DNA of 57,536 bases, taken from NCBI GenBank assembly GCA_009886755.1, contig QXYU01000031.1:1-57536 (forward strand). The letters run 5' to 3'. Below are positions 8,630-18,466 of this stretch, in pieces. The notes under the pieces are model-generated. The model worked only from the letters and a program-made list of their open reading frames with translations. It made no database searches and was not told where the DNA came from. The stretch comes from Flavobacteriaceae bacterium (GTDB lineage: Bacteria; Bacteroidota; Bacteroidia; Flavobacteriales; Flavobacteriaceae). Each line of letters starts with the position of its first letter. The stretch's first letter is position 1. The translations under genes were made by a program, and so were the position numbers.

Positions 8630-10210
8630 CTAGTCTTCGATGCTTCGATGCGTGAGCGCGCGTTCTATAAAAACATCTTGCTGGGTCAGGATTTTGGCGT
8701 AGCAATTTTCGCCAAACAGCTGTAAGCCTAAGTATGCTTTGATGGCATTCCCAACGATTTGAGTGTCTTTTATGTTCAATGGCAAACCATTGTCTTTGCA
8801 GTAGGTTTTAAAATCTTGAATCCAACGTTGGGTGTTGGCTAAGGGAGTGGCGATGAAATCGGCTTCTGAAGCAAACTCATAAGCGCCTCGGTCTTCATCT
8901 ATCGTACTAAAAACAAAGTGATTCATCAGATTGGACCGCAATAAAAAGAAATCAAATTCTTCGGCACGAGTATTATTGTTTGGCACGTAAATATCTGGAG
9001 TAATCCCTCCACCTCCGTACACAGTTCGTCCTCCAGGTGTTTTATATACCAGCGTATCATTGACTGGAACTTTTGCTACATCGGCCATTTCACCACTGTC
9101 ATAGCGTTGGTTGACTTCATCGTAATAGGCCTCTTTGTCACTGCTGTAAGGGCGTTGAATGGAGCGCCCGGTAGGAGTGTAATAACGAGCTGTCGTCAGT
9201 CGTACGGCATCCCCATCGCCCAATGGAAGCTGTTGTTGAACAAGGCCTTTCCCAAAGCTCCTACGACCTACAATCCACGCCCGATCGTTGTCTTGCAGTG
9301 CCCCTGCCAAAACTTCTGCCGCTGAGGCTGATTGCTCATTGAGCAAAACATAGACCTCCCCTTTTTCATAACCTCCTTTTTCGGTTGCTAGTGTTTGTTG
9401 ACGTATTCCATTGTTGCTTTTTGTAATAACGATGGGGTTTCCATCCTCTAAAAACTCGTCGGCAATTTGCTTGGCTGGAAACATATACCCTCCTGGGTTG
9501 TCTCGCAAATCGAGAATTAGCTTTTTAGTTTGATACAGATCAAACGACCGCAAAGCCGTTATAAACTCTTCGTAAGTCGTTTGAGAAAAGCGATTGATTT
9601 TGATATAGCCTGTGGTCTCATTTACAGGAAAATGGGCCTCTACACTTTTTAATGGAACCGTTCCACGGGGCATGGTTAAGGAAAAAAGAGAATCATTTTG
9701 AGGACGATAGAACTGAAGGTTTACCGAACTATCGGGCGTTCCTTTGAGTTTGGACACAATATCTTCAATTTGGAACTCCTTTTGGTAGAGCGTGTCTGTA
9801 TCGGCTATCAAAATACGATCCCCCGCTAGGATGCCTGCTTTTTTACTAGGACCGCCCCCCAATACCCGGACAATCGTGACCGTATCTTGAACCATATAGA
9901 AACTAACCCCGATCCCTACGAAATTCCCCTGCATGGTTTCTGACAATGCCTGACTTTCTTCTTTGGGAATATAGACCGTATGGGGATCCAAACGATCGAT
10001 AATCTCTTGAATGACCTCAATCGTCAGCGCGTCAATATCAAGTGAATCCACATAGCGTTGATCGACATAGTCCATCAAAAGATTCAGTTTTGCTTGGGCC
10101 GAACTCCTTTCGGCAGAAAACAATCCCAACTCCTCGGAACGACTGCCCCAGAAAAAGCCAATCAATAACGATAGAACAACAATAACCAAAAGATAAAAGG
10201 TGTTTTTCAC
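8630..10210 (-). CDS. S41 family C-terminal processing peptidase (CtpA-like)
   Basis: This is a periplasmic serine protease tethered by an N-terminal hydrophobic helix (FYLLVIVVLSLLIGFFWG). In order there is an N-terminal helical region, a PDZ domain (GIGVSFYM...GGGPSKKAGILAGDRIL), and the S41 core. The core has the catalytic serine in SASAAEVLAGALQ and the lysine in RRSFGKGLVQ about 25 residues later. An ALTHRSIED tail follows. I chose the GTG at 10210, which gives MKNTFYLLV and leaves a 10-nt gap to the upstream gene. A TTG 42 nt further up would extend into the dCMP deaminase gene. The substrates are not predictable. Confidence 0.92.
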   Translation of the reverse strand: MKNTFYLLVIVVLSLLIGFFWGSRSEELGLFSAERSSAQAKLNLLMDYVDQRYVDSLDIDALTIEVIQEIIDRLDPHTVYIPKEESQALSETMQGNFVGIGVSFYMVQDTVTIVRVLGGGPSKKAGILAGDRILIADTDTLYQKEFQIEDIVSKLKGTPDSSVNLQFYRPQNDSLFSLTMPRGTVPLKSVEAHFPVNETTGYIKINRFSQTTYEEFITALRSFDLYQTKKLILDLRDNPGGYMFPAKQIADEFLEDGNPIVITKSNNGIRQQTLATEKGGYEKGEVYVLLNEQSASAAEVLAGALQDNDRAWIVGRRSFGKGLVQQQLPLGDGDAVRLTTARYYTPTGRSIQRPYSSDKEAYYDEVNQRYDSGEMADVAKVPVNDTLVYKTPGGRTVYGGGGITPDIYVPNNNTRAEEFDFFLLRSNLMNHFVFSTIDEDRGAYEFASEADFIATPLANTQRWIQDFKTYCKDNGLPLNIKDTQIVGNAIKAYLGLQLFGENCYAKILTQQDVFIERALTHRSIED

Positions 10211-10220
10211 AAATCGCGTT

Positions 10221-10646
10221 TTAAGAAGATAGGGGCAACTGGGTGACTTCAACCCCAGCGCGTTTTAAGAAATCAACTCCAGAAAGGTCTTTATAGGCTT
10301 TGGAATACACCACTCGTTGGATGCCTGATTGATGAATCAATTTACTACACTCTCTACAGGGAGAAAGAGTGATATAAAGTGTGGCCCCTTGGCAAGATTG
10401 AGTCGAGGCGGCTACTTTGAGAATCGCATTGGCTTCGGCGTGAAGCACATACCATTTGGTTGCGTATTCGTCATCTTCACAAACATTTTCAAAACCAGAG
10501 GGCGTTCCGTTATATCCATCGGAAATGATCATTCGGTCTTTTACAATTAGAGCTCCTACCTGCTTGCGTTTGCAATAGGAAAGCTGTCCCCAAGTGTGGG
10601 CCATCTCCAGATAAGCGCGATCGTATTTTTCCTGTTTACTTCCCAT
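10221..10646 (-). CDS. dCMP deaminase / ComEB-like zinc deaminase
   Basis: The 141-residue cytosolic enzyme belongs to the cytidine/deoxycytidylate deaminase superfamily. The zinc site is complete: His69-Ala-Glu71 in HAEANAILK, and Cys97 and Cys100 in SPCRECSKL. The segment SDGYNGTPSGF is typical of dCMP deaminases, which turn dCMP into dUMP for thymidylate synthesis. The gene sits just upstream of the S41 protease and downstream of the HupE-like gene on the same strand. Substrate choice (dCMP rather than free cytidine) rests on family resemblance. Confidence 0.9.
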   Translation of the reverse strand: MGSKQEKYDRAYLEMAHTWGQLSYCKRKQVGALIVKDRMIISDGYNGTPSGFENVCEDDEYATKWYVLHAEANAILKVAASTQSCQGATLYITLSPCRECSKLIHQSGIQRVVYSKAYKDLSGVDFLKRAGVEVTQLPLSS

Positions 10647-10688
10647 AGCCGACTAAGATACGAGTATTTAAAAAGCAGTGGTAGTTTT

Positions 10689-11264
10689 TTATCTCGGCCA
10701 ATTCTGGAGGGTCATTTCAAGAGCTTGTGAGAGAATCATGGCACCCGCGACCAACTTCCATTTTTCCTTGGTCAAGAGGCCAAAACGAACTACAAGTAAT
10801 TGTAACAACAATACACAAAGGATGATGACAATCTGTGCGGCCTCAACCCCAAAAGCAAAAGAAAACAAGGCGGAACCGGCATCCTCTCCAGACACAATCA
10901 TTCCAAAATAACGTCCAAATCCAAATCCATGAATGATTCCAAAAACAAAAATTAGCAAACTGAGTAAGGCTTGATAACGAGGAGATGGGATTGAGCCTTG
11001 CAGTAAGGGAACACACGCGACAAGAATGGATATGGGTATTAGAAACTCTATCCATTCCGATGGGGGATTGAGGGCAAAATAATAGTTGCCCATCAAAGAG
11101 AGCGTATGGCCCACCGTAAACAAGGTGGTCCACCATAGTAATTTTCGAAGGGCTTCAAAATGATAGGGCACAGTGAACGCCGCAATAAATAAGAGGTGGT
11201 CTATGGCTGTTGCATCCAACACATGCCAGAGTCCCAAGTCAAAATAAAACCATAACTGTTCCAT
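10689..11264 (-). CDS. HupE/UreJ family membrane protein
   Basis: The 191-residue protein has about six hydrophobic helices. Two histidine motifs mark the HupE/UreJ family: AIDHLLFIAAF (His23) in the first helix region and FGIIHGFGFGRYFG near residue 118. Relatives act in nickel handling for hydrogenase or urease, but no urease or hydrogenase genes are in the window, so a metal-transport role is only a family-level inference. It lies 9 nt downstream of the TerB-DnaJ gene on the same strand, suggesting co-transcription. Confidence 0.85.
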   Translation of the reverse strand: MEQLWFYFDLGLWHVLDATAIDHLLFIAAFTVPYHFEALRKLLWWTTLFTVGHTLSLMGNYYFALNPPSEWIEFLIPISILVACVPLLQGSIPSPRYQALLSLLIFVFGIIHGFGFGRYFGMIVSGEDAGSALFSFAFGVEAAQIVIILCVLLLQLLVVRFGLLTKEKWKLVAGAMILSQALEMTLQNWPR

Positions 11265-11273
11265 TGCTGTTGT

Positions 11274-11990
11274 TTAAAATCCTTTTTCTTTTTTAATGGC
11301 CTCATAGGCCTCTTGAATCTGAATAAATTTTTGTTGAGCCCCCTTTAGAAGTGCTTCGTCTTCCGTTTTGATTCGGTCGGGGTGGTATTTTTTTACTAAG
11401 GCTCGGTAGGCTTTTTTGATTTCTTCATTGGTCGCTTTAGGGCTTACTTCCAATATTTTAAAAGCTTGCCCGGTTTCTTTTACAAACATCGCCTTGATGC
11501 GATTAAAGTCTTGGGAGCGCAATCGCATGGCCGAAGCAATTTCACGTAATTTGGCCTCCTCACTTTCCGACATATTCCCATCGGCGAAGGCAATCCCAAA
11601 TAAAAAATGAAGGATTTGAACCCGTGTCGCATAGACGGTTCCTCGCACAAAATCCATGCCTAACCCAGCCACACTTTGAGATTCTTTTTTGATCTCCTCA
11701 TTAAAAGTTTGAAAAATTTCTTGAGCCCTTTGCGTTCCGTATTGCCCAATAAAGTAGTTGCGAACGTAGCGCAATTCTTCTTTTAAAATCGTGCCATCAG
11801 CTTTGATGACCACAGCTGCCAAAGCCAATAACTTTAGTTCAAAAGAGCTTTTAGAAAGTCCTTGACCCGGAGGACGAAATCGAGGATTACTTCTACTCGC
11901 CTGATCCAATAGGCTTCCAATCACAAAGCCCAGTACCGCTCCAGGAAAACGATATATTAAGTACCCGATTAGGGCAGCCATCCATTTCAC
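11274..11990 (-). CDS. DjlA-like protein: TerB domain plus C-terminal J domain
   Basis: The 238-residue protein has a hydrophobic N-terminal segment (MKWMAALIGYLIYRFPGAVLGFVIGS) that should anchor it to the membrane. A TerB-like helical domain covers about residues 45-160 (acidic helices with ALAAVVIKADG and FGIAFADGNMSESEEAKL). A J domain is at the C-terminus with the HPD motif at residues 203-205 (KKYHPDRI). This order matches DjlA-type DnaK co-chaperones. It is the upstream member of a run with the HupE-like gene, dCMP deaminase and S41 protease. Confidence 0.88.
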   Translation of the reverse strand: MKWMAALIGYLIYRFPGAVLGFVIGSLLDQASRSNPRFRPPGQGLSKSSFELKLLALAAVVIKADGTILKEELRYVRNYFIGQYGTQRAQEIFQTFNEEIKKESQSVAGLGMDFVRGTVYATRVQILHFLFGIAFADGNMSESEEAKLREIASAMRLRSQDFNRIKAMFVKETGQAFKILEVSPKATNEEIKKAYRALVKKYHPDRIKTEDEALLKGAQQKFIQIQEAYEAIKKEKGF

Positions 11991-12089
11991 CTATCATTGT
12001 TTATTTGTTTTGCAAAGGAAAAAATTAATTCAAATACAAGACCTGTAAATATTTAAAAAAAGGGAGGGGACAATACCAAACGAACTTTA

Positions 12090-12097
12090 TATCTTTG
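12090..12097 (+). promoter_or_regulatory. -7 box of the bacilliredoxin gene
   Basis: TATCTTTG is an exact TAnnTTTG match, ending 13 nt before the ATG at 12111. A TTG -33 element at the expected 17-23 nt spacing is not present. The short distance implies a very short leader. Confidence 0.5.
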
Positions 12098-12110
12098 GAA
12101 AAAAATAATT

Positions 12111-12521
12111 ATGTACCCAGCAGAGATTGTAAAACCCATGCGAGAAGAACTGACAACCCTTGGATTTGAGGAGTTGTTTCAAGAAGGAGATGTGGACATG
12201 GCCCTAGCCAAAGAAGGAACTACCTTGGTTGTTGTAAATTCTATTTGTGGCTGTGCCGCCGCCAACGCACGTCCAGGCGTACGAATGTCGTTGGGACAAG
12301 ACAAAACTCCAGACAACCTTTTCACGGTATTTGCCGGTGTGGATCGTGAAGCTACCGATGCCGCTCGTGCCAAAATGATTCCATTTCCACCTTCTTCCCC
12401 AAGCATCGCCTTGTTCAAAGATGGAGAATTAGTGCATATGATCGAAAGACATCATATCGAAGGGAGACCTGCTCAGATGATTGCTGAAAATCTGCAATCG
12501 GCCTACAGCGAGCACTGCTAA
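12111..12521 (+). CDS. BrxA/BrxB family bacilliredoxin
   Basis: The 136-residue thioredoxin-fold protein has the family motif CGCAAANARPG, with Cys46 and Cys48. In Firmicutes such proteins remove bacillithiol from oxidised cysteines. Many Bacteroidota also make bacillithiol, so this role is plausible but not proven here. Further family marks are the PFPPSSPSIALFKDGELVHMIERHHIEGR segment in outline and the acidic C-terminus ending EHC. It is followed after 12 nt by plsC on the same strand. Confidence 0.93.
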   Translation: MYPAEIVKPMREELTTLGFEELFQEGDVDMALAKEGTTLVVVNSICGCAAANARPGVRMSLGQDKTPDNLFTVFAGVDREATDAARAKMIPFPPSSPSIALFKDGELVHMIERHHIEGRPAQMIAENLQSAYSEHC

Positions 12522-12533
12522 ACCCCTTTTGCT

Positions 12534-13283
12534 TTGAAAAAAGCACTGTCGTATCCGCTTTCTTTACTGTACTACTTGTGCTTTGGGAGTACCCTTATTC
12601 TTTTTCACGGAGTTCAAGTGATTTGTCTGAGGTTATTCGGATACCAAGCACATAAAAAAAGTGTGGATTTACTCAATTGGTGCCTCTTACGTTGCCTCAA
12701 TATCCTGGGAATCCGTTTTGAACTGCACGACCTGCCCAAGTTGAATCGAAACAGATCCTCTATTATTGTTGCTAATCATCAAAGCACCTATGATATTCCA
12801 CCCCTGATTTGGTATTTGAGGGCTTGTCATCCCAAGTTCATTAGTAAAAAAGAATTGGGAAAAGGCCTGCCTAGTATATCTTACAATCTAAAAAACGGAG
12901 GCTCAGTCTTGATTGATCGGAAAAATAAAATCAAAGCGCTGGAAGACATCAAAACCTTTGCCCAAACAGTGCGCCAAAACAACTGGTCCGTTGTCATTTT
13001 TGCCGAAGGAACGCGCAGTCGAGACGGGCTCCCCAAACCCTTCCAAAAAGGAGGACTGCTTACGCTTTTTAAAGAAATTCCCGACGCGCAGATCATTCCT
13101 GTAAGCATTGGTAATTCATGGCAGCTGAGTCGTTACAATTACTTTCCCTTCCCCCTAGGCATACCAATTATTTTTAAATTTCACCCCCTCCAGGAAATCA
13201 ATACAAAGGCACCTGAAGAAACGATCAATTCTCTTGAAAAAATGATTCATCAAGGCGTCAATAGCATCCAATCTGATTCTTAA
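12534..13283 (+). CDS. plsC: 1-acyl-sn-glycerol-3-phosphate acyltransferase
   Basis: This membrane-bound enzyme acylates lysophosphatidic acid to phosphatidic acid. The HxxxxD catalytic motif is NHQSTYD (His82, Asp87), and the glycerol-phosphate-binding motif is FAEGTRSRDG (Glu158 to Gly165). A hydrophobic helix is present at residues 8-30. The only start codon giving the full hydrophobic N-terminus is TTG at 12534; the next in-frame ATG would cut off the catalytic region. The 3' end overlaps the convergent histidine kinase by 4 nt. It probably shares a transcript with the bacilliredoxin gene. Confidence 0.92.
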   Translation: MKKALSYPLSLLYYLCFGSTLILFHGVQVICLRLFGYQAHKKSVDLLNWCLLRCLNILGIRFELHDLPKLNRNRSSIIVANHQSTYDIPPLIWYLRACHPKFISKKELGKGLPSISYNLKNGGSVLIDRKNKIKALEDIKTFAQTVRQNNWSVVIFAEGTRSRDGLPKPFQKGGLLTLFKEIPDAQIIPVSIGNSWQLSRYNYFPFPLGIPIIFKFHPLQEINTKAPEETINSLEKMIHQGVNSIQSDS

Positions 13284-14746
13284 AGCAAGGGAATTTTTAC
13301 CTCAAATTTAGTACCCACTCCTTCTTTGGATGTAAAGGATATTTCTCCATTGTGAGAGGTAATAATGTTCTTGACAATCCCAAGACCAAGACCCATCCCT
13401 CTGGTTTTGGTGGTAAATTTTGGTTCGAAAATCTTGTCTTTATTCTCAGCCGCAATTCCGTGCCCATTGTCTTTTACAGTAATCACAACCCAATCTGCTT
13501 GAATTTTGATTTGGACTTTGATTTTGGGTGTTTTTTCAGAAGGCACTGACTGAATCCCATTTTGAATCAAATTGGTCATCACACGAATCCACTGGGTTCT
13601 GTCTAGCAATACATACTGGCTTTTGATGGTGGTTGTAAATTCAATATTTTCCTGTTCAAAAACATCCGCAGCTCTTCGTGTTAGCTTTACAATGTTGTCT
13701 TCTTGCAATTGTGCTTTGGGCAGGGTTGCATAATCGGAAAAAGCGTTTGCCACCTGACTCATCGTATCGATTTGCGTAATCAACATAGACGAAAATTCAT
13801 GAATTTTTTCTCTTAGTTCGGGATCATTCGGATCCAAACGCCGTTGAAAACTCTGTACTGTGAGCCGCATGGGAGTGAGTGGATTTTTGATTTCATGCGC
13901 CACCTGTCGTGCCATCTCCTGCCAAGCCTGTTCCCTTTCTGTTTTGGCCAATAGCTCTGCGCTTTGTTCCAGATCATCAATCATGTTGTTGTAGGAGTTG
14001 ACCAAGCCTTCAATTTCACGAGTCGCATTATCCAAATGGATTTTTTTGTTTCGTGTCAAAAAACCGGTCTGTCCAATCATTTGCCGAAGTTTCTCCAGCG
14101 ATCGCGTCACGTAGCGTGATATGAAATAAGCAAAGAAAATAGCCACTACCAGCATGATCAAATACACCTGATACAGCCTTTGCAAGAACTTATTTAGTTC
14201 GTTTTCGGAAAAAGAAATGTCTTCAAAATAAGGGAAAAACAAGATGGCATACGGCGTCCCATTTTCCGTTTTCAACAAACTGTAAGACGATTGAAATTTT
14301 CCAATTTCATCATTGCTTTCTTCCAAATATCGTGTCCCGGATTTTTCAAATACTTTGGCTACTAAGCTTGAATCGATCTTGTAGTTGTTCGCAATGATTT
14401 TAAGGGGTGTAAAGGAGACAAAAAGCGAATCTCCTTCAAGACTAAAAATGGAAAACTCCACTTTATGAATTTTACTAATAGATCGCAGGTCTTTTACATA
14501 ACTCGCCCAAACGGAATCAGAAGCTTCTTCCAGATCGTACTTATCTACTAAATAATTGAGCTGACGTTGAATTTGCTGCTCTTTTCGATCCAAACGAAAT
14601 AAGTTGTAGTCATCTGCTTCGGTTTGATACTGTATATAGGTCGCAGCTAAGATGAGCATACAAGCCAAAAAGACCAATAATATCATGGACAGGAATAGCC
14701 GTGTACGCAATGATAGTCTTCGATTAAAAAGCGCCTTTAACGTCAT
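13280..14746 (-). CDS. Membrane sensor histidine kinase (NtrY-like)
   Basis: The 488-residue kinase has two membrane helices (about residues 18-38 and 193-212) around a 150-residue periplasmic sensor. A HAMP segment follows, then the HisKA helix with His284 in [12 protein letters not shown], and a HATPase domain with N box (NLIQNGIQS), G1 (KDNGHGIA) and G2 ([12 protein letters not shown]). No response regulator is encoded next to it, so it is an orphan kinase here. Its start overlaps the end of hemJ by 4 nt, suggesting that it is the last gene of the AraC-hemH-MATE-VPS10-hemJ run. The ligand is unknown. Confidence 0.92.
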   Translation of the reverse strand: MTLKALFNRRLSLRTRLFLSMILLVFLACMLILAATYIQYQTEADDYNLFRLDRKEQQIQRQLNYLVDKYDLEEASDSVWASYVKDLRSISKIHKVEFSIFSLEGDSLFVSFTPLKIIANNYKIDSSLVAKVFEKSGTRYLEESNDEIGKFQSSYSLLKTENGTPYAILFFPYFEDISFSENELNKFLQRLYQVYLIMLVVAIFFAYFISRYVTRSLEKLRQMIGQTGFLTRNKKIHLDNATREIEGLVNSYNNMIDDLEQSAELLAKTEREQAWQEMARQVAHEIKNPLTPMRLTVQSFQRRLDPNDPELREKIHEFSSMLITQIDTMSQVANAFSDYATLPKAQLQEDNIVKLTRRAADVFEQENIEFTTTIKSQYVLLDRTQWIRVMTNLIQNGIQSVPSEKTPKIKVQIKIQADWVVITVKDNGHGIAAENKDKIFEPKFTTKTRGMGLGLGIVKNIITSHNGEISFTSKEGVGTKFEVKIPLL

Positions 14747-15288
14747 GTGTTTTGCTTTTTCCGAATTCGTTTATACAGTCGAATGCCCAACATCAAAAAT
14801 ACGCCCAAGAGTACAATTCCTACTACGCCAAAAACCCAGTGAAAGCTATTTTTTAGGGTCACCAAAAAAACAATGGCAAATAAAATAAGTGTGGCCCCTT
14901 CATTCCAAATTCGCATAAAATTAGCACTGTACGGGTATATACCGCCTTGCATCTGACGGAATATCATGTGCGTTTTGAGGTGATAAACAATCAAAACTCC
15001 AACAAAAGCCAGTTTGATCCACATCCAAGATTGAACCAACCAAGAAGGCATCAGATACAACAAAGCCGAAGCAAAAAGAATGGCTAGAACAGCAGAAGGC
15101 CAGGTGATGATATACCACAATCGATAGGCCATCAACTTAAATTGTTCCGTCAATATGCTGCGAGCTGGCACCTCCTTTTGCTGCGCTTCTATCCAGTAAA
15201 TAAAAAGCCGCGGCATATAAAAAAGCCCCGCAAACCATGTGATTACAAAAATCAGATGCAAGGCTTTTATATAGTTGTAATAACTCAC
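14743..15288 (-). CDS. hemJ: Protoporphyrinogen IX oxidase HemJ / CopD-family membrane protein
   Basis: The 181-residue protein has four to five membrane helices. The N-terminus YYNYIKALHLIFVITWFAGLFYMPRL in outline is the HemJ (UPF0093) signature, with the conserved His11 in helix 1, and LRQ-type charged loops follow. HemJ oxidises protoporphyrinogen IX to protoporphyrin IX in bacteria lacking HemG or HemY, and neither of those is in this window. Placement two genes downstream of ferrochelatase and across from hemACDEFB supports the role. It begins 1 nt after the VPS10-like gene's end and overlaps the kinase by 4 nt. Confidence 0.88.
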   Translation of the reverse strand: MSYYNYIKALHLIFVITWFAGLFYMPRLFIYWIEAQQKEVPARSILTEQFKLMAYRLWYIITWPSAVLAILFASALLYLMPSWLVQSWMWIKLAFVGVLIVYHLKTHMIFRQMQGGIYPYSANFMRIWNEGATLILFAIVFLVTLKNSFHWVFGVVGIVLLGVFLMLGIRLYKRIRKKQNT

Positions 15289-15289
15289 T

Positions 15290-18200
15290 TTAGTCTTCGA
15301 TCGTTAGATAATCCAGTGCTTGTTTTGAAAACTCTAAGTTAAAGGATTTTACGTCTGTTTCTTTGATTTTTTCAAAAGTTGCTAAGGCTTCGTCAATGGC
15401 TTTTGTAAGGGCTTCCCGAACGGCTTCATCCTGACGGGTAGGCCCAAAATCATCCATTCCCACCAAGCGGTTAAGATGCGCCAATTTATTGGTTAATTTT
15501 ATGGGGAAGTTCAACGGATCCTGATTGCTTCTGTTTTGTGTTTGGTAAAGTGTTTTTTCAACATCCAAGAGGGCTGTTTGAATTGCTTTTGCCTGATCAA
15601 CCAGACCCTTCAATGAAGCATCCGAAGCAAAATTGGCTTCGAATCCAGCCAATTTCTCCCGAATCAAACGCATGCTTTTGATGGCTTTGTGCGCCTTGTC
15701 GTTGGTGGTGTTTACTTGCTGTATAAAGTCAAACTGCTTTTGCATATCTGCCAAAGTAGCCTCCCCAGCAGGATTGGGAAGAATGGTGAAGTCTTGTTGA
15801 AGATTTTCACCGTTAAGATTTAGTTGCACCTTGTAATTCCCAGGAACCGCCTTGGGTCCCGAAAAGGAAGCACTCCAAAAAATCATGTCCTCCAATGTCA
15901 TTGCCTTTTCATAACGAGTGTCCCACACAAAACGATTCCCTCCTTTTTCAGGTTCAAGAGGGTTTTCTTCATCGAAAGAAGTAATCGTTGTGATTGGGCT
16001 GCCGTATTCTTCCATAAAGTGGATGGAAAGACTGTCTTTTTCCGCATCCCAACTCGGTAGATAATAATGAACAATAACCCCATTGGAAAGGTTGGTTCCT
16101 TGGGTTTTTGAGCGGTCTCCCCCACGACCCGACATACGGTAACTGTCTTTAGGCGCATACAGACGTAGCTTTTGATCTGTGGCGGTATCGGGTAATTGAT
16201 GTAATACTGACAAATCATCGAGCATCCATAAACTACGCCCTTGGGTGGCGACAATCAAGCTCTTTTCTTTAATCGTTAGGTCTGTGATCGGAACCAAAGG
16301 AAGGTTTTGCTGAAAAGGACTCCATGAATTTCCATCGTCAAAGGAAATATACATCCCCGATTCGGTTCCGGCATACAAAAGTCCCTTCCGATCTGGATCG
16401 GCACGAAGCACACGGGTAAAGTGCTCCGAAGGAATGCCTTTGTTGATTGCTTTCCACGTTTTTCCATAATCTGAAGTCTTGTACAAATTCGGGCGGTAAT
16501 CCCCCATTTTGTATCGTGTTCCAGACACATAGCAAACGGCCGGATCTTCGTAAGAGGCTTCTATACTATTAATTTGTGTCCATTCGGGAAGCGACTTCGG
16601 CGTGACGTTTGTCCAGTTTTTACCTCCGTCTTTTGTCAAATGAATCAAACCGTCATCGCTTCCCACCCACATAAGACCTTCCTGCAACGGCGATTCGTTG
16701 GCGGCAAATAAGGTACAGTAATACTCTACTCCAGTATTGTCTTGTGTAATGGGCCCTCCGGAAGAGCGCAATTTGGCTGGATCATTCCGAGTCAAATCCG
16801 GACTGATTACTTCCCAACTTTGTCCTTCATTTTCGGACATATGCACCTGATTGGAAAAGGTGTAAAGTCTCTTTGGATTATGACGGCTAAAGAGAATGGG
16901 GAAATTCCATTGAAAACGATAACGCATCCCTTCGGCACCATAGCCCATAGGATTATCCGGCCATACGTTGATGCCTCGTTCGGTATCTATTTCGTGATTG
17001 ACACGTGTAAGATAGCCGCCATAGCTTCCTCCGTAAACAATTTCATTGTTTAGAGGGTCAACCGCTATATGGGCCGACTCCCCACCTGCAGTGGGTTCCC
17101 AATGATCCGTTCCCAAATAGCGTCCCGTGGAACGATGCTGAATCCGGATGGTGGAATTGTCTTGTTGTGCAGCATAGATACGATAGGGAAAGGCGTTGTC
17201 TGTCGTCACCCGATAGAACTGTGCCGTAGGTTGATTTTGGTAGGTACTCCAATGGGCTCCCCCATCATAACTCACTTGGGCTCCCCCATCATCTCCAATA
17301 ATCATTCGCTGATTGTCCTCAGGGGCAATCCATAAATCGTGATGATCGCCATGGGGCGCATTAAAGCCTTCAAAGGTTTTTCCCCCATCGGTGGATTTGT
17401 GATAGGATACGTTCATCACATATACAATGTCTTCGTTTTGAGTGTCTGCGTAGATCTTAGAATAATACCACGCACGCTGACGTAAAGCCCGACTGTCATT
17501 GATATGCTCCCAAGAGGTCCCACCGTCTTTAGAATGGTAAACCCCTCCGTCTTCTTTATTTTCTACAATGGCCCACACTTTCTGAGCATTTAAGGGAGAC
17601 ACCGTTACACCAATGATTCCGAGTGTTCCTTGGGCAAAACCTTCATGTTGGCTTATTTCAGTCCAGTTTTCCCCGGAGTCCGTACTCTTCCACAGCGCAG
17701 AACCCGATCCCCCGCTGCTCAGGCTATAAGGCGTTCGTTGCACACGCCAAGTGGCTGCATATAAAATTCTAGGATTGGTCGGATCCATCTGAAGCTCAAC
17801 GGCTCCGGCTTGATTGTTTGAAAACAGAACTTTTTTCCATGTTTTCCCACCATTGATGCTTTTATAAACCCCTCGTTCGGATGTTGGTTTATACAAATCC
17901 CCAAGAACCGCTGCGTAGACGATATCGGGATTGTTTGGGTCAATAGCGATTCGTGGAATATGCCGTGAATTGGGAAGCCCCACAAATTGCCATGTCTGTC
18001 CAGCATCGGTGGTTTTCCACATACCATAGCCCGAAGACACATTTCCACGAACAGTGACTTCACCTCCTCCTACATAGATCACATTGGGGTCACTGGGGGC
18101 TACTGCTACCGATCCAATACTGCCTCCAAAATAGCCGTCTGAAATATTCTCATAGGTTTGCCCTCCGTCTGTGGTACGCCATACGCCTCCTCCGGTACTT

Positions 18201-18418
18201 CCCATATAAAACAACTTGGGTTGTCCGGGTACGCCCGTGACCGCAGCAGAGCGACCGCCTCTAAAAGGTCCGATCTCACGATATTCTAAACTGCTGTATA
18301 GAGCACTGTCTATTCCCGTACTCTTTGTTTTTCGCTTTTTCTGTGCTTCTATTGTGCTGGGAGCCAGCGCCAATAAAAACCCTAGAATAACAACTACATA
18401 CTTGCCCATTGCTTTCAT
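15290..18418 (-). CDS. Secreted VPS10/sortilin-type BNR-repeat protein, 1042 aa
   Basis: It has a signal peptide at residues 1-25 (hydrophobic core VVVILGFLLALAPS, then IEAQKKRK). Many BNR/Asp-box repeats of the form S/TxDxGxxW follow: KTTDAGQTW, KSINGGKTW, KSTDSGENW, HSKDGGTSW. These build a beta-propeller of the VPS10/glycosyl-hydrolase-like superfamily (residues about 45-740). The last 300 residues form an Ig-like strand region and a helical tail, with no T9SS C-terminal domain that I recognise. It is often annotated as glycosyl hydrolase, but no catalytic residues can be assigned. A paralogue lies at 47253-50081. Confidence 0.9.
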   Translation of the reverse strand: MKAMGKYVVVILGFLLALAPSTIEAQKKRKTKSTGIDSALYSSLEYREIGPFRGGRSAAVTGVPGQPKLFYMGSTGGGVWRTTDGGQTYENISDGYFGGSIGSVAVAPSDPNVIYVGGGEVTVRGNVSSGYGMWKTTDAGQTWQFVGLPNSRHIPRIAIDPNNPDIVYAAVLGDLYKPTSERGVYKSINGGKTWKKVLFSNNQAGAVELQMDPTNPRILYAATWRVQRTPYSLSSGGSGSALWKSTDSGENWTEISQHEGFAQGTLGIIGVTVSPLNAQKVWAIVENKEDGGVYHSKDGGTSWEHINDSRALRQRAWYYSKIYADTQNEDIVYVMNVSYHKSTDGGKTFEGFNAPHGDHHDLWIAPEDNQRMIIGDDGGAQVSYDGGAHWSTYQNQPTAQFYRVTTDNAFPYRIYAAQQDNSTIRIQHRSTGRYLGTDHWEPTAGGESAHIAVDPLNNEIVYGGSYGGYLTRVNHEIDTERGINVWPDNPMGYGAEGMRYRFQWNFPILFSRHNPKRLYTFSNQVHMSENEGQSWEVISPDLTRNDPAKLRSSGGPITQDNTGVEYYCTLFAANESPLQEGLMWVGSDDGLIHLTKDGGKNWTNVTPKSLPEWTQINSIEASYEDPAVCYVSGTRYKMGDYRPNLYKTSDYGKTWKAINKGIPSEHFTRVLRADPDRKGLLYAGTESGMYISFDDGNSWSPFQQNLPLVPITDLTIKEKSLIVATQGRSLWMLDDLSVLHQLPDTATDQKLRLYAPKDSYRMSGRGGDRSKTQGTNLSNGVIVHYYLPSWDAEKDSLSIHFMEEYGSPITTITSFDEENPLEPEKGGNRFVWDTRYEKAMTLEDMIFWSASFSGPKAVPGNYKVQLNLNGENLQQDFTILPNPAGEATLADMQKQFDFIQQVNTTNDKAHKAIKSMRLIREKLAGFEANFASDASLKGLVDQAKAIQTALLDVEKTLYQTQNRSNQDPLNFPIKLTNKLAHLNRLVGMDDFGPTRQDEAVREALTKAIDEALATFEKIKETDVKSFNLEFSKQALDYLTIED

Positions 18419-18466
18419 GTTTTCTGAATTTTAACGGGTAAATTACAAAAAAGTATCTGAGTAGGT

